64,000 nt of DNA from Alphaproteobacteria bacterium (GCA_018820205.1 JAHJOK010000016.1:1-64000); one strand, 5' to 3'. Positions 18,876 to 28,152 are shown, counted from the stretch's first letter. The notes: generated by a model from the sequence alone, not told the origin. A program made the numbers and translations.

Positions 18876-19649
18876 ATGGCCGGCCATTCCAAATTCAAGA
18901 ACATCATGCACCGCAAGGGTCGCGCCGACGCGGTGCGCTCCAAGCTGTTCTCCAAACTGTCGCGCGACATCACCGTGGCGGCGAAATCGGGCATGCCCGA
19001 CGTCGCCCTGAACCCGCGCCTGCGCCTGGCCGTCAACAACGCCAAGGCGGAGAGCCTGCCCAAGGACGTGATCCAGCGGGCCATCAACAAGGCCGCCGGC
19101 GGCGATGTCGATACGATGGAGGAGGTCCGCTATGAAGGCCGGGGTCCTGGCGGCGTCGGCATTATCGTCGAGGCCCTGACGGACAACAGGAACCGCGCCA
19201 ACTCCAACATCGGCACGGCCTTCAAGAAGAATGGCGGGGCCCTGGGCGAGATGAATTCGGTCGCCTTCATGTGGGACCGGGTGGGCAAGATCGTCTATCC
19301 GGCCGAGGCCGGGACCGAGGACGCGATCATGGAGGCCGCCATCGAGGCCGGCGCCCAGGACGTGGAGAGCGACCTGGAGAAGCCCGACATCTATGAAGAC
19401 GCGCCGGGCCACGTGATCTGGACCGCCTTCGAGGATCTGAACGAGGTGGCCGAGGCCATGTCCAAGATTCTGGGCGACGCCAAATCCACCGCCATCGTGT
19501 GGAAGCCGCAGACCGAAGTGCCGCTGACCGGCGAGCACGTCGGCACGCTGATGAAGCTGCTGGACGCGCTGGACGCCGAGGACGACGTGTCGATGGTCTA
19601 TTCCAACGAAGACATCTCCGACGAGGAGATGGCGGCGTTCGCGGGCTGA
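18876..19649 (+). CDS. yebC: YebC/PmpR-family regulator
   Basis: Protein of 257 residues of the YebC family, DNA- or ribosome-associated factors found in most bacteria. The opening [19 protein letters not shown] is near-invariant, followed by [25 protein letters not shown] and [23 protein letters not shown]. Recent work links YebC proteins to translation of proline stretches; older work describes transcriptional roles. The ATG at 18876 fits the family. In many bacteria yebC lies beside ruvC; here it is 5 kb upstream of ruvCAB, with accessory genes in between. Confidence 0.96.
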   Translation: MAGHSKFKNIMHRKGRADAVRSKLFSKLSRDITVAAKSGMPDVALNPRLRLAVNNAKAESLPKDVIQRAINKAAGGDVDTMEEVRYEGRGPGGVGIIVEALTDNRNRANSNIGTAFKKNGGALGEMNSVAFMWDRVGKIVYPAEAGTEDAIMEAAIEAGAQDVESDLEKPDIYEDAPGHVIWTAFEDLNEVAEAMSKILGDAKSTAIVWKPQTEVPLTGEHVGTLMKLLDALDAEDDVSMVYSNEDISDEEMAAFAG

Positions 19650-19700
19650 CTGTCCACAGCCGGCCCGGAACGACGGGATCGACACTGCATACCGTGGCGG

Positions 19701-19738
19701 TTAACGTTCCTTAACGGGAAGGGTGGACGGTCCGATTC
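19701..19738 (+). promoter_or_regulatory. Possible CtrA-like half sites and CcrM site before crescentin-like gene
   Basis: TTAA (19701-19704) and TTAA (19711-19714) are separated by six bases, where the CtrA consensus has seven, and a GATTC (CcrM GANTC site) follows at 19734. The imperfect spacing makes this tentative. The region is 50-90 bp upstream of the coiled-coil gene. Confidence 0.3.
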
Positions 19739-19788
19739 GAGGCCGCCGTCGACAGGCGTCATCCGCCCGAAACGGCGGGAGCACGACC

Positions 19789-21129
19789 ATGAAATTGTCC
19801 AGGATCGACCGGGTTCTGTCGCGGAACGGCAAGAACGAGCGGGTCTCCGCCGTCTCCGAGGAGCGCGAGGGCGGGTCGGACGCTGCGGGCGTCATCGGCG
19901 AACGGTTCGAGACCATCCAGGACAGTCTGGACCAGCTGTCGGACATGGCGCGGCGCTTCGGCACGTTCGAAAGCCTGCTGGGCCAGCTTCGTGATCCGCT
20001 GGAGGCCGAGTTCCGGTCGCGGCGCGACAGCCATGTCGAACTGATCAACCTGCGCGCCGCGAACTCCGAGACCGGCGAGCGGCTGGAGCGCCTGAACGCC
20101 GAGGCCCGCAAACTGGCCGACGCCCTGGCCGAGGCCGAGGCCCGGGTGGACGAACTGACGGCGCGCAACGGCGAACAGGGCGCCGCCCTGCAGGAAGCCC
20201 GTGTCGAGACCGACCGACTGCGCAGCGAACTGTCCCAGGCGAACGGCCGCGTCGAGGCCCTGGAAACCGCCGATCGCGCCGCTGTGCAGCGGATCCGCGA
20301 ACTGGAGCAGGATCAGGACGCGCTGCGCACCCAGCTGAAACAGGTCGAGACCCTGCGCAACGAATCCGACCACGGCCGGGCTCAGTCGCAGCGCGACCAC
20401 GCCCTGGCCGCCGAGGAAAACACGGTCCTGCGCCGCCGCGTCGACGAGGTCAGCGCCGAGATCGCCGCCCTGGCCCGCGTGTCCGCCGCCAGCGAAGGCC
20501 AGCTGGCCACCGAACGCGCCCGCGCCGCCTCCGAGCAGAGCGAGACCGCCCGGGCCATGCGGTCACTGGAGAACCAGACGGAAAGCTCGCGCGCCGAGAT
20601 CGCCTCCCTGACCTCGCGCCTCGATACGGCCACGGCCCGCGCCAACGGGCTGGAAGCGCTGAACACCGAACAGGCCGCGCGGCTGAGCGAACTGCAGGCG
20701 GGATCGCACGGCGCCGAACGCAAGGCCGAGCAGCTGCAGATCAGCCTGGATCGCGCCATGGAGCGGATCCGGGGTCTGGAGGGCGAGACCGAAGAGACCC
20801 GCCAGCGGATGACAGGCATGGAGGCCGCGCGTCTGGCCGCCGTGGACCGCGCCGAGACCCTGTCGAAGGCCGCGGCGACGCATGAGAAGGCCATCGCCCG
20901 CGCCGAGGACCGGATGCTGAAGCTGCAGGCCAGACTGGCGGCGGTGCAGGACGAGGCCCAGGCCAAGTCCGAGGCCTCGATGCAGCAGACCGCCGCCCTG
21001 CGCGCCGATCTGGAAGGCGCACGGGCCGAAGCCGCCATGTCGTCAGCGGCACTGGACGCCGCCCGGCGCGAACGCGGCGGCCGTCCGCCGGCGTCCGAAA
21101 GCGCTTCGGTCCAGTCCATCGTGGCGTGA
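19789..21129 (+). CDS. Crescentin-like coiled-coil protein
   Basis: Protein of 446 residues with a short basic head (MKLSRIDRVLSRNGKNERV), an almost unbroken coiled coil from about residue 40 to 430 rich in A, E, L and R heptads, and a short tail. Length, basic head and rod match crescentin, the 457-residue intermediate-filament-like protein that curves Caulobacter cells, so this is my best call. Any SMC-like or TolA-like coiled coil could look similar at this resolution, and I cannot align it here. There is no Walker motif or transmembrane helix. It is a monocistronic gene after yebC. Confidence 0.55.
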   Translation: MKLSRIDRVLSRNGKNERVSAVSEEREGGSDAAGVIGERFETIQDSLDQLSDMARRFGTFESLLGQLRDPLEAEFRSRRDSHVELINLRAANSETGERLERLNAEARKLADALAEAEARVDELTARNGEQGAALQEARVETDRLRSELSQANGRVEALETADRAAVQRIRELEQDQDALRTQLKQVETLRNESDHGRAQSQRDHALAAEENTVLRRRVDEVSAEIAALARVSAASEGQLATERARAASEQSETARAMRSLENQTESSRAEIASLTSRLDTATARANGLEALNTEQAARLSELQAGSHGAERKAEQLQISLDRAMERIRGLEGETEETRQRMTGMEAARLAAVDRAETLSKAAATHEKAIARAEDRMLKLQARLAAVQDEAQAKSEASMQQTAALRADLEGARAEAAMSSAALDAARRERGGRPPASESASVQSIVA

Positions 21130-21178
21130 GACTGGCGGTCGTTTTGGCCGCAGTCGAAGTCGGTGGTAGCATTCGCGG

Positions 21179-21430
21179 ATGACCGTACACGTGACCATTC
21201 CTGTCGATGAGGCTGCGAAGGCGGACCTTGAGGAACTCGCGCTGGCGCGTGGCGTCGGCATGGATGAGATGATGGCTGAGGCGGTTTCGGCCTACATCGA
21301 CGATCAGCGCGAGCTTCTGGCGGCGATCGATGACGGTCTGGCCGACATCGAGGCCGAACGCGTGATCCCTCACGAACAGGTTGTCGAAGAAATGAGGACG
21401 TGGCGCTCCACGTTAGGCGTCCCCGAGTGA
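21179..21430 (+). CDS. parD: ParD-type antitoxin
   Basis: Protein of 83 residues. The N-terminal TVHVTIPVDEAAKADLEELALARGVGMDEMMAEAVSAYID has the shape of a ribbon-helix-helix DNA-binding domain; the C-terminal half (IEAERVIPHEQVVEEMRTW) is the usual toxin-wrapping segment. It overlaps the ParE-like toxin by GTGA, so the two are co-translated. It should neutralise the toxin and repress the promoter. Confidence 0.85.
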   Translation: MTVHVTIPVDEAAKADLEELALARGVGMDEMMAEAVSAYIDDQRELLAAIDDGLADIEAERVIPHEQVVEEMRTWRSTLGVPE

Positions 21431-21708
21431 ATGTCGCCTGGTCGCTGCGGGCGGCCAATGACCTGCGGCGATACTGTCAGTTCATCGCCCGAGATCGCCC
21501 CAAGGCTGCGGCGGATGTGAATAAAAGACTTCTGGCCGCAGTTGACCGCTTGGCCGAGCATCCGCTGTCAGCCGCGAAATCGACGGCCCGCGACACGCGC
21601 GCACTGGTCGTGTCCGGCACCGGCGCGGTGGTGATCTACCGCGTGCAGAACGAGACGGTGAACATCGTCACCATTCGTCACCAGATGCGTCGGCCATTGA
21701 AAGGCTAG
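21427..21708 (+). CDS. parE: ParE/RelE-family toxin
   Basis: Protein of 93 residues starting at a GTG that overlaps the antitoxin stop. The sequence NVAWSLRAANDLRRYCQFIARDRPKAAADVNKRL and ending VVIYRVQNETVNIVTIRHQMRRP is typical of the ParE/RelE fold. ParE members poison gyrase and RelE members cut mRNA; which applies here is not decided by sequence, but the ParD partner favours ParE. The pair forms a complete, apparently intact type II module between two housekeeping genes. Confidence 0.87.
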   Translation: MNVAWSLRAANDLRRYCQFIARDRPKAAADVNKRLLAAVDRLAEHPLSAAKSTARDTRALVVSGTGAVVIYRVQNETVNIVTIRHQMRRPLKG

Positions 21709-21746
21709 GCGGCGGCTCTATTGCAACGCGCGCGAGTCGTTCGCAC

Positions 21747-21771
21747 GGAACCGGCCCCGGCCGAGGGCGTA
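21747..21771 (+). promoter_or_regulatory. EcfG-like (general stress) promoter candidate
   Basis: GGAAC (21747-21751), 16 bases, then CGTA (21768-21771). The alphaproteobacterial EcfG/SigT consensus is GGAAC-N16/17-CGTT, so there is one mismatch. It sits 35 bp before the hemerythrin gene start, at a suitable distance. Confidence 0.4.
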
Positions 21772-21805
21772 TCGTGGCTTCACCGTTCGCGACCGGAGCC
21801 GCCTC

Positions 21806-22324
21806 ATGGACATCACCCAGCTGATCCTCGACGACCACGCCGAGCAGCGCCGGCTGTTCGCCATCATCGAACAGATCGACCCTGCGGACACCGACGCCCT
21901 GACGGCGGTGTGGTCACGGTTGAAGGCGTTTCTGGACGTGCACGCCGAGGCCGAGGAGCGGTTCTTCTATCCGCAACTGCTGAAGCTGGGCGAGGGGGCC
22001 AACGACGCCGAAGACGGCACCGTCGAGGGCGAGACCGAAGACGCCATCGAGGACCACAACAAGCTGCGCGACGCGGTCGCCGCAGTCGAGAAATCTCCGG
22101 TCGGAACCGGCGCCTGGATCGAGGCGGTCGGCAAGGCCAATATCGTCAACTCCAAACACATGGGCGAGGAGGAACGTCAGGGTCTGACGGACTTCCGTCG
22201 ACACGCCTCGACCACTACGCGCCACGAGCTGGCGGTGCAGTTCGCCGCCTTCGAGGCCGATCACATCACCGGGGTGAAGCCGGTGAACAAGGACCCCGAC
22301 GCCTATATCGAGGCCAACGGCTGA
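21806..22324 (+). CDS. Hemerythrin-domain protein
   Basis: Protein of 172 residues of the hemerythrin/HHE cation-binding family, a four-helix bundle that holds a di-iron centre and binds oxygen or NO. Candidate ligands are His11 (LDDHAEQ), His and Glu in LDVHAEAEERFFYPQL, His in IEDHNKLRD, His in SKHMGEEE and the late FEADHITG. It is a single gene. A possible EcfG-type stress promoter lies upstream, which would suit a role in oxidative or nitrosative stress (inference). Confidence 0.9.
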   Translation: MDITQLILDDHAEQRRLFAIIEQIDPADTDALTAVWSRLKAFLDVHAEAEERFFYPQLLKLGEGANDAEDGTVEGETEDAIEDHNKLRDAVAAVEKSPVGTGAWIEAVGKANIVNSKHMGEEERQGLTDFRRHASTTTRHELAVQFAAFEADHITGVKPVNKDPDAYIEANG

Positions 22325-22330
22325 GGCGCG

Positions 22331-24007
22331 TCAGTCGCCCTGCATGGCGTAGAGTTTGACGATCTCGAACAGGAAGTCTCGGCCTTCGTAGAGAGAGCGG
22401 ACGCGGATGCGTTCGTTCAGGCCGTGGGCGCCGCCGCCGTCCGGGTCGCCGAACATGCCGGTGACGCCATAGGTCGGGACGCCCGCCGCATTGGTGAACC
22501 GGCCGTCGGTGGCGCCGGTGGCCATGGTCGGCAGAATCGGCACGCCGGGCCACATGTCGGCCGCGACCTGGCGGATCGGCCCCATTGCGGCATCGGACAG
22601 GTCGGGCGGCGGCGAGGTCGGGCTGGGTTCTCCGATCGGGGTGATGGAGATGGCGGGATCGGCCATCAGCCGGGTCAGTTCGGACCGGGTTTCCGCCACC
22701 GTGTGACCGGGCAGGATGCGGCAGTTGATGTTGGCGGTGACCCGTTGCGGCTGGGCGTTGGGGGCGTGTCCGCCGTCGATCAGGGTCGGGATGCAGGTGG
22801 TGCGCAGCGAGGCGTTCCACGACGGATTGGCGGCCCCGATGCGGGCGGCGGCGGCGGCCTGGTCGGGGCCGGAGGCGGCCACCAGCGCGCGCATGTCCTC
22901 GGCGTGTTCGGGCCGGGTGTCCGCCAGGGCGGTGAAATAGGCGCGGGTGACCGGGTTCAGCTCCAGCGGAAAGTCATGGGCGCCGACGCGGGCCAGACCC
23001 GCCGCCATGGCGACGATGGCGTTGTCCTTGCGTGGACGCGAGGAGTGGCCGCCGGGATTGGTCAGTTCCAGCGCGAAATCCTGATAGATTTTCTCGCCCC
23101 CCTGCACGGCCAGGGCGACGCGGTTTCCCCGATCGTCCAGCAGGCCGCCGGCGCCCTCGTTCAGGGCGAACCCGGCCTGGAGCGTATCGGGGTGTTCGGC
23201 CAGCAGCCAGGCGACGCCGTTGAAGGCGTCGGCGGTCTCCTCGCCGCAGGTCAGGGCCAGTTTGACGTCTCGCACGGGCGTGAACGCGTCGGTCGCGAAC
23301 CGCGCCAGCGTATCGACCCAGACCGAGGCCTGGGCTTTGTCGTCACTGGCGCCGCGCGCGTAGAAATAGCCGTCCTCCTCGACCAGGGTGAAGGGATCGC
23401 GGTTCCAGTCGGCGGGATTGGCCTCGACCACGTCGATATGGGCCAGCAGCAGCAGGGCGGGGGCGGCGGGATCGGAGCCGCGCAGCGTCGCGATCAGGTT
23501 TCCGTCCTTCGGACGATCCTCAGGAGCCAGCACACGGACGTCTGCGGCCGGGACGCCCGCGGCGGTCAATCGAGTGGCCATCCGTTCGGCGGCGAGGGTG
23601 CAACTTCCCTCTGACAATGTGGTGTTGGTCTCGACCAGTTCTTCATAGAGGTCGCGGAAGGCCAGTTGGTCGGGGCGAGGCTCGACGCTCTGGGCGCGGC
23701 TGGAAGTGGCGATGAGCAGGGCGACGCCGAACACGACCGCGATGACCGCGAGGCCGATCAGCAGGCGCTGGCGGCTCTTTCTGACGGCGGCGTAGGCGGG
23801 CTCGTCGAGATAATAGCGGCCGGGCGCGGCCTGGCGGATGGCGTTCTGGCGCAGCAGGCCGCGCAGGGCGAGGCGCGAAAGGTTGCGGTCGGCGGCCAGA
23901 GGGATGGCGCGGTCGGGCGAAAAGGCCTGTGCCGCGCGCAGGGCCTCGATCATCCGTCGTTCGGCGCGCATCTTTTGGGCGGCGACTATGCCTGCGGCGT
24001 CTGACAT
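22331..24007 (-). CDS. M20 metallopeptidase with cytoplasmic domain and TM anchor
   Basis: Protein of 558 residues. Residues about 15-75 form a basic helical, possibly winged-helix-like domain (LSRLALRGLLRQNAIRQAAPGRYY); residues about 82-103 are one transmembrane helix; the rest is an M20 peptidase with metal motifs LLLAHIDVVEANPADWNRDPF, ARGASDDKAQ, TCGEETADAF and GAHGLNERI. The topology puts the peptidase in the periplasm and the small domain inside. M20 exopeptidases usually have a plain signal peptide, so the N-terminal part is unusual and may be a gene fusion. No start codon lies between the two parts. It converges with the hemerythrin gene. Confidence 0.87.
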   Translation of the reverse strand: MSDAAGIVAAQKMRAERRMIEALRAAQAFSPDRAIPLAADRNLSRLALRGLLRQNAIRQAAPGRYYLDEPAYAAVRKSRQRLLIGLAVIAVVFGVALLIATSSRAQSVEPRPDQLAFRDLYEELVETNTTLSEGSCTLAAERMATRLTAAGVPAADVRVLAPEDRPKDGNLIATLRGSDPAAPALLLLAHIDVVEANPADWNRDPFTLVEEDGYFYARGASDDKAQASVWVDTLARFATDAFTPVRDVKLALTCGEETADAFNGVAWLLAEHPDTLQAGFALNEGAGGLLDDRGNRVALAVQGGEKIYQDFALELTNPGGHSSRPRKDNAIVAMAAGLARVGAHDFPLELNPVTRAYFTALADTRPEHAEDMRALVAASGPDQAAAAARIGAANPSWNASLRTTCIPTLIDGGHAPNAQPQRVTANINCRILPGHTVAETRSELTRLMADPAISITPIGEPSPTSPPPDLSDAAMGPIRQVAADMWPGVPILPTMATGATDGRFTNAAGVPTYGVTGMFGDPDGGGAHGLNERIRVRSLYEGRDFLFEIVKLYAMQGD

Positions 24008-24109
24008 CGGATCGGCTCCTGTTTCGCCGGCGAGGCTAGACCGAAAACCGCCCGGGCGGGAAGGCCGGGAGCGTGGAACGTCCCCGGCGCGAAGACCGTT
24101 TGAACGCGG

Positions 24110-24805
24110 ATGGATTTCTCCGATCTCCCAGGCTTCGCCGCTCCGCTGTTCGCCGCCCTTGTCGCCGGCGCGGTGATCGGGCTGGAGCGGGAATGGCGTG
24201 GTCGGGCGGCGGGCTTTCGCACCCACATCCTGGTGTGTCTGGCCTCCGCCCTGCTGATGGAGGCGGCCGTGTCGCAGGGCGCGTGGCGATTCCAGCCGCT
24301 GGCGGGCACCGAGATCGTCAGCGACCCGACCCGGATGGCCCACGGCGTGCTGACCGGCATCGGCTTTCTGTGCGCCGGGGTGATCTTTCGCAGCGGCTTC
24401 TCGATCCACGGCCTGACCACGGCGGCGTCCTTGTGGATCACGGCGACGATCGGAATGCTTTTCGGCGTCGGCCTGTTCGCGCTGGGCGCGGCGGGAACGG
24501 TGCTGACGTTCGCCATCCTGATGGTGTTGAGGCTGGTCAGTCGACGGTTGCCGGCGCTGACGGTCAGCGATCTGGAGGTGACGTGGCGCCGGGACATCGA
24601 TGCGCGCGACGCGGTCGAGGCGGCGATCCGCGACGTCGATCCCGAACGCTCGCTGGATCGCCTGGAACTGACGCCCGATGGCGACGTGTTCCGGCGCAGC
24701 TACCGCATCAGAACGACGGGCGAGGATGCGTTGATCCGGCTGGGTGACGCATTGACGGCCATGCCGGCGGTCACAGGGTGGCGTATCGATCCGCGCGACG
24801 ACTGA
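24110..24805 (+). CDS. MgtC/SapB family membrane protein
   Basis: Protein of 231 residues. The N-terminal membrane half carries the MgtC signature: GLEREWRGRAAGFRTHILVCL, then GIGFLCAGVIFRSGFSIHGLTTAASLWITATIGM. The C-terminal part (about 150-231) is a soluble ACT-like domain. MgtC proteins help survival at low magnesium or in acidic niches and act on the F-ATPase in Salmonella; the role here is unknown. It is divergent from the M20 peptidase and lies upstream of ruvC with 62 bp between. Confidence 0.9.
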   Translation: MDFSDLPGFAAPLFAALVAGAVIGLEREWRGRAAGFRTHILVCLASALLMEAAVSQGAWRFQPLAGTEIVSDPTRMAHGVLTGIGFLCAGVIFRSGFSIHGLTTAASLWITATIGMLFGVGLFALGAAGTVLTFAILMVLRLVSRRLPALTVSDLEVTWRRDIDARDAVEAAIRDVDPERSLDRLELTPDGDVFRRSYRIRTTGEDALIRLGDALTAMPAVTGWRIDPRDD

Positions 24806-24861
24806 GAGTCGGCCCCGCGCGTCTTGGTCATTGTCCGGTAACCCTGATTGCGGCATGACTG

Positions 24862-24876
24862 GAACGAATGACGAAC
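24862..24876 (+). promoter_or_regulatory. LexA (SOS) box overlapping the ruvC start
   Basis: GAAC-GAATGAC-GAAC, an exact inverse of the alphaproteobacterial SOS box GTTC-N7-GTTC. The ruvC start codon (ATG at 24868) lies inside it, so bound LexA would cover the translation start. This suits a promoter just upstream with a short or absent leader. Confidence 0.75.
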
Positions 24877-25374
24877 GGATCGACTCGAATCCTGGGACTG
24901 GATCCCGGCCTGCGCCGCACCGGATGGGGTGTCGTCGTGGCCGAAGGGTCTCGTCTGCGCTGGATCGCGCACGGGGTGGTGAGCCCGCCCGAAACGCTGG
25001 CGCTGTCCGAACGGCTGCTGTGGCTGCTGGACAAGGTCGGCGAGGTCTGCGCCGCCTATGACTGCGACGAAGCGGCGATCGAGGAGGTGTTCGTCAACGT
25101 CAATCCGGCCTCGACCCTGAAGCTGGGCCATGCGCGGGCCGCGGTGATGCTGGCCCCGGCGCGGGCCGGCCTGTCTGTGGCGGAATATTCGCCCAACCTG
25201 ATCAAGAAGGCCGTGGTCGGGGCGGGTCATGCAGACAAGACGCAGGTGGCCTTCATGGTGAAACGCCTTCTGCCGGCCTGCGGCGAGGTGAAGGCGGACG
25301 CGGCGGATGCTCTGGCCGTGGCGATTACCCATGCGCAACTGCGCAAGCGGGCGCTGCTGGCGGGGGCGGCATGA
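24868..25374 (+). CDS. ruvC: Holliday junction endonuclease RuvC
   Basis: Protein of 168 residues that resolves four-way junctions made during recombination. The RNase H-like catalytic acidic residues are in [24 protein letters not shown] and the closing [13 protein letters not shown]. Length is normal. An SOS box covers the start codon, and the gene overlaps ruvA by ATGA, so ruvC-ruvA-ruvB form one coupled unit under DNA-damage control. Confidence 0.97.
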   Translation: MTNGSTRILGLDPGLRRTGWGVVVAEGSRLRWIAHGVVSPPETLALSERLLWLLDKVGEVCAAYDCDEAAIEEVFVNVNPASTLKLGHARAAVMLAPARAGLSVAEYSPNLIKKAVVGAGHADKTQVAFMVKRLLPACGEVKADAADALAVAITHAQLRKRALLAGAA

Positions 25375-25988
25375 TCGGGCGTCTGCGCGGGGTGGTGGCC
25401 GAGGTCGAAGAGGCGCACTGCCTGATCGATTGCGGGGGCGTGGGTTATGTCGTGGCGTGCGGGGCGCGGACGCTGGGGCGGTTGCCGGCGCCGGGGGACG
25501 AGGCGACCCTGCATATCGAATCCAGCTGGTCGGCCGAGAACGGACCCCGGCTGTACGGCTTTCTGACGCGGGAGGAGCGTCGGGCCTTCACGACCCTGAC
25601 GGGCATCCAGGGGGTTGGGCCGAAGGCGGCGCTGTCGGTGCTGGACGTGCTGCCGCCGGGCGAGCTGGCCGGGGCGGTGGCGCGCGAGGACAAGGCGGCG
25701 ATCGGCCGCGCGAACGGCGTGGGGCCCAAGCTGGCCCTGCGGATCGTGACGGAGTTGAAGGGCAAGCCGCTGGGGGATGTGTCGTTCACGCCGTCGGCGG
25801 GCGGTGTTCATGCCGAGGGCGCGGCGCCGGTTCCGAGCGTGACGGGCGAGGCGGTGTCGGCCCTGCTGGGTCTGGGCATCGCCGAGGTGAATGCGCGCCG
25901 GGCGGTCGATCAGGCGCTGATCAAACTGGGTGACGAGGCCGAGCTGTCGGCGGTGATCCGGGCCGGATTGCAGGAGCTGGGGCGATGA
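25371..25988 (+). CDS. ruvA: Holliday junction branch migration subunit RuvA
   Basis: Protein of 205 residues. Domain I opens [28 protein letters not shown]; the two helix-hairpin-helix motifs lie in [17 protein letters not shown] and [15 protein letters not shown]; the C-terminal domain III (about 150-205) contacts RuvB. It binds the junction as a tetramer and loads RuvB. Start overlaps the ruvC stop, and its stop overlaps the ruvB start. Confidence 0.97.
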   Translation: MIGRLRGVVAEVEEAHCLIDCGGVGYVVACGARTLGRLPAPGDEATLHIESSWSAENGPRLYGFLTREERRAFTTLTGIQGVGPKAALSVLDVLPPGELAGAVAREDKAAIGRANGVGPKLALRIVTELKGKPLGDVSFTPSAGGVHAEGAAPVPSVTGEAVSALLGLGIAEVNARRAVDQALIKLGDEAELSAVIRAGLQELGR

Positions 25989-27019
25989 CTGACGATCGCA
26001 TCATCTCGCCCGAACCGACCCCCGGCGAGACCCACGACCGCGCGCTGCGGCCCCAGACGCTGTCGGAGTTCGTGGGTCAGGAGAAGGCCAAAGGAAACCT
26101 GAGCGTCTTCATCAACGCCGCGCGCGGTCGGGCCGAGGCGCTGGATCACGTGCTGCTGTTCGGGCCGCCGGGACTGGGCAAGACGACGCTGGCCCAGATC
26201 GTCGCGCGCGAGCTGGGCGTCGGGTTCCGGGCGACTTCCGGCCCGATCCTGGCCAAGGCGGGCGATCTGGCGGCCATCCTGACCAATCTTGAACCGCGCG
26301 ACGTGCTGTTCATCGACGAGATCCACCGCCTGGCCCCGACGGTGGAGGAGATCCTGTATCCCGCCATGGAGGACCATGTGCTGGATCTGATCATCGGCGA
26401 GGGACCGTCGGCGCGGTCGGTGCGGATCGATCTGGCGCCCTTCACCCTTGTCGGCGCGACGACGCGGGCGGGCTTGCTGGCCACGCCGCTGAGGGACCGG
26501 TTCGGCATTCCGTTGCGGCTGGAGTTCTACACGCCCGACGAGCTGGTGCGGGTCATCACCGGCGCGGCCCGCAAGATGGGCGCGCCCATCGACACCGAGG
26601 GCGCGAGCGAGATCGCGTCGCGGGCGCGCGGCACGCCGAGGGTGGCCGGAAGGCTGCTGCGCCGGGTTCGCGACTTCGCCGAGGCGGACGGGGCGGCGGT
26701 CATCGACCGGGTGGTGGCTGCGCGGGCGCTGTCGCGCCTGGAGATCGACGAGGCCGGCCTGGACGCCAACGACCGGCGGTTCCTGAAGGCCCTGATCGAG
26801 AACTATGGCGGCGGACCCGTCGGCATGGACACCCTGGCGGCCGCCATCGCCGAGGCGCGCGACGCCGTCGAGGACGTGATCGAGCCCTATCTGCTGCAAC
26901 AGGGCTTCATCCAGCGGACGCCGCGCGGGCGGATGGCTTGCGCCCGGGCCTATGCGCATCTGGGGTTGAGCGAACCGCCCAGGACGCCGGAGCAGGGCGG
27001 TCTGTTCGGGGGCGAATGA
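25985..27019 (+). CDS. ruvB: Holliday junction branch migration ATPase RuvB
   Basis: AAA+ motor of 344 residues. Walker [13 protein letters not shown], Walker [10 protein letters not shown], sensor [11 protein letters not shown], arginine finger region [14 protein letters not shown] and the C-terminal winged helix ([16 protein letters not shown]) are all present. It drives branch migration on RuvA-bound junctions. Overlaps ruvA by ATGA. Confidence 0.98.
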   Translation: MTDDRIISPEPTPGETHDRALRPQTLSEFVGQEKAKGNLSVFINAARGRAEALDHVLLFGPPGLGKTTLAQIVARELGVGFRATSGPILAKAGDLAAILTNLEPRDVLFIDEIHRLAPTVEEILYPAMEDHVLDLIIGEGPSARSVRIDLAPFTLVGATTRAGLLATPLRDRFGIPLRLEFYTPDELVRVITGAARKMGAPIDTEGASEIASRARGTPRVAGRLLRRVRDFAEADGAAVIDRVVAARALSRLEIDEAGLDANDRRFLKALIENYGGGPVGMDTLAAAIAEARDAVEDVIEPYLLQQGFIQRTPRGRMACARAYAHLGLSEPPRTPEQGGLFGGE

Positions 27020-27087
27020 TGACGGGATCCAGGGACGTTGGAGCGGTGGCGCGCGTGCTGTCGTTCTGGCGGATGGAGGAGGGCGTC

Positions 27088-27558
27088 ATGCTGAGTCCCC
27101 TGTCGGTCGAGACCTGCCGCGAGCGGCTGAAGGCGGCGACCGACGGGCCGCTGGTCCTGTTCGGGCCACGCGCGATGCGGGGCATCATCGGCGCCGACTG
27201 GGCCAGGCTGCGCAAGAATATCCGCTGGAATAACTCGTTTCAGACGATCCTGCTTCTGGCGCTGAAGGATGACCGCAACGGCACGCGGCTGACCTGGCGC
27301 TGCGGGGCGTCGACCATGGCGCGGCTGTTCATCGCGGCCTGGCTGGTCGGGATCGTGACGGTGTTGGCGCTGGGCCTCGGCAGCGGAGAGATGGACCTGT
27401 TGTTCCTCGGTCCGGCTGCCGTCGTCATGCTGGCGGTCGGAGGCGGGCTGGCCGCGTTCGGGCGGCGCATGGCGCGCGGCGAGGATAGGTTCCTGTTGCG
27501 GACGGTGACCGATCTGGTGGAGGGTCGCGCGGCGGCGGAGCGAAGGGCCGGACCTTGA
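27088..27558 (+). CDS. Hypothetical two-helix membrane protein
   Basis: Protein of 156 residues. Residues 1-70 are soluble (LVLFGPRAMRGIIGADWARLRKNIRWNNSFQTILLLALKD); two transmembrane helices follow at about 77-96 and 101-122. An overlapping ATG exists right at the ruvB stop (27016), but a strong GGAGGA site (27075-27080) before the ATG at 27088 supports the shorter form. Its stop overlaps the TTG start of ybgC. It sits between the ruv and tol units and probably shares their transcript. No family recognised. Confidence 0.65.
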   Translation: MLSPLSVETCRERLKAATDGPLVLFGPRAMRGIIGADWARLRKNIRWNNSFQTILLLALKDDRNGTRLTWRCGASTMARLFIAAWLVGIVTVLALGLGSGEMDLLFLGPAAVVMLAVGGGLAAFGRRMARGEDRFLLRTVTDLVEGRAAAERRAGP

Positions 27559-28016
27559 CCAGCGATCATCCCACAGCCGGCCGGTTCGAGGGCCGCGACC
27601 ATCTGTTGCCGGTGCGGGTCTATTATGAAGACACCGACTTCACCGGGTTGGTCTATCACGCCAACTACGTCCGTTATTTCGAGCGGGGACGGTCCGACTT
27701 CCTGCGGCTGGCGGGGATCGGCCATGCCCAGTTGCTGGAGATCGATCCGCCGCTGGCATTCGTCATCGCCGAGATGAAACTGACGTTCCTCAAGCCGGCG
27801 CGGATCGACGAGGCCCTGGTGGTTCGCACGACCTATGATGCGATCAGGGGGGTTCGGCTGATGATCTCTCAGGTCATCGAGCGGGACGGCGAGGCTCTGT
27901 GCCGGGCCGATGTGACGGCGGTCTGCATCCATCTGGACGGAAGACCGCGACGACCGACGCCGGTCCTGGTCCAGGCGGTGACGCCGTGGCTGGCGCCGGT
28001 CGCCGACGCTGGATAG
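27555..28016 (+). CDS. ybgC: Tol-Pal-associated acyl-CoA thioesterase YbgC
   Basis: Hotdog thioesterase of 153 residues with the catalytic signature RVYYEDTDFTGLVYHANYVRYFERGRSDFL. YbgC acts on short or phospholipid-linked acyl groups and lies first in the tol-pal cluster in most proteobacteria, as here. The start is a TTG whose last two bases overlap the preceding TGA stop (TTGA). A small hairpin (TCACGC/GCGTGA at 28019-28039) follows the gene without a T tract. Confidence 0.93.
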   Translation: MTSDHPTAGRFEGRDHLLPVRVYYEDTDFTGLVYHANYVRYFERGRSDFLRLAGIGHAQLLEIDPPLAFVIAEMKLTFLKPARIDEALVVRTTYDAIRGVRLMISQVIERDGEALCRADVTAVCIHLDGRPRRPTPVLVQAVTPWLAPVADAG

Positions 28017-28152
28017 ACTCACGCGCCGGCCGGGCGTGACCCGCAGGCGTCAGGAATCGGCGCCATTCCTGCAGGGCCGGCATCGCCTCTTCGCCATAGA
28101 ACCGCCATCGGCGCTCGCTCGATAGACCCAACGCCGCCTTTCAGGATCCGCC

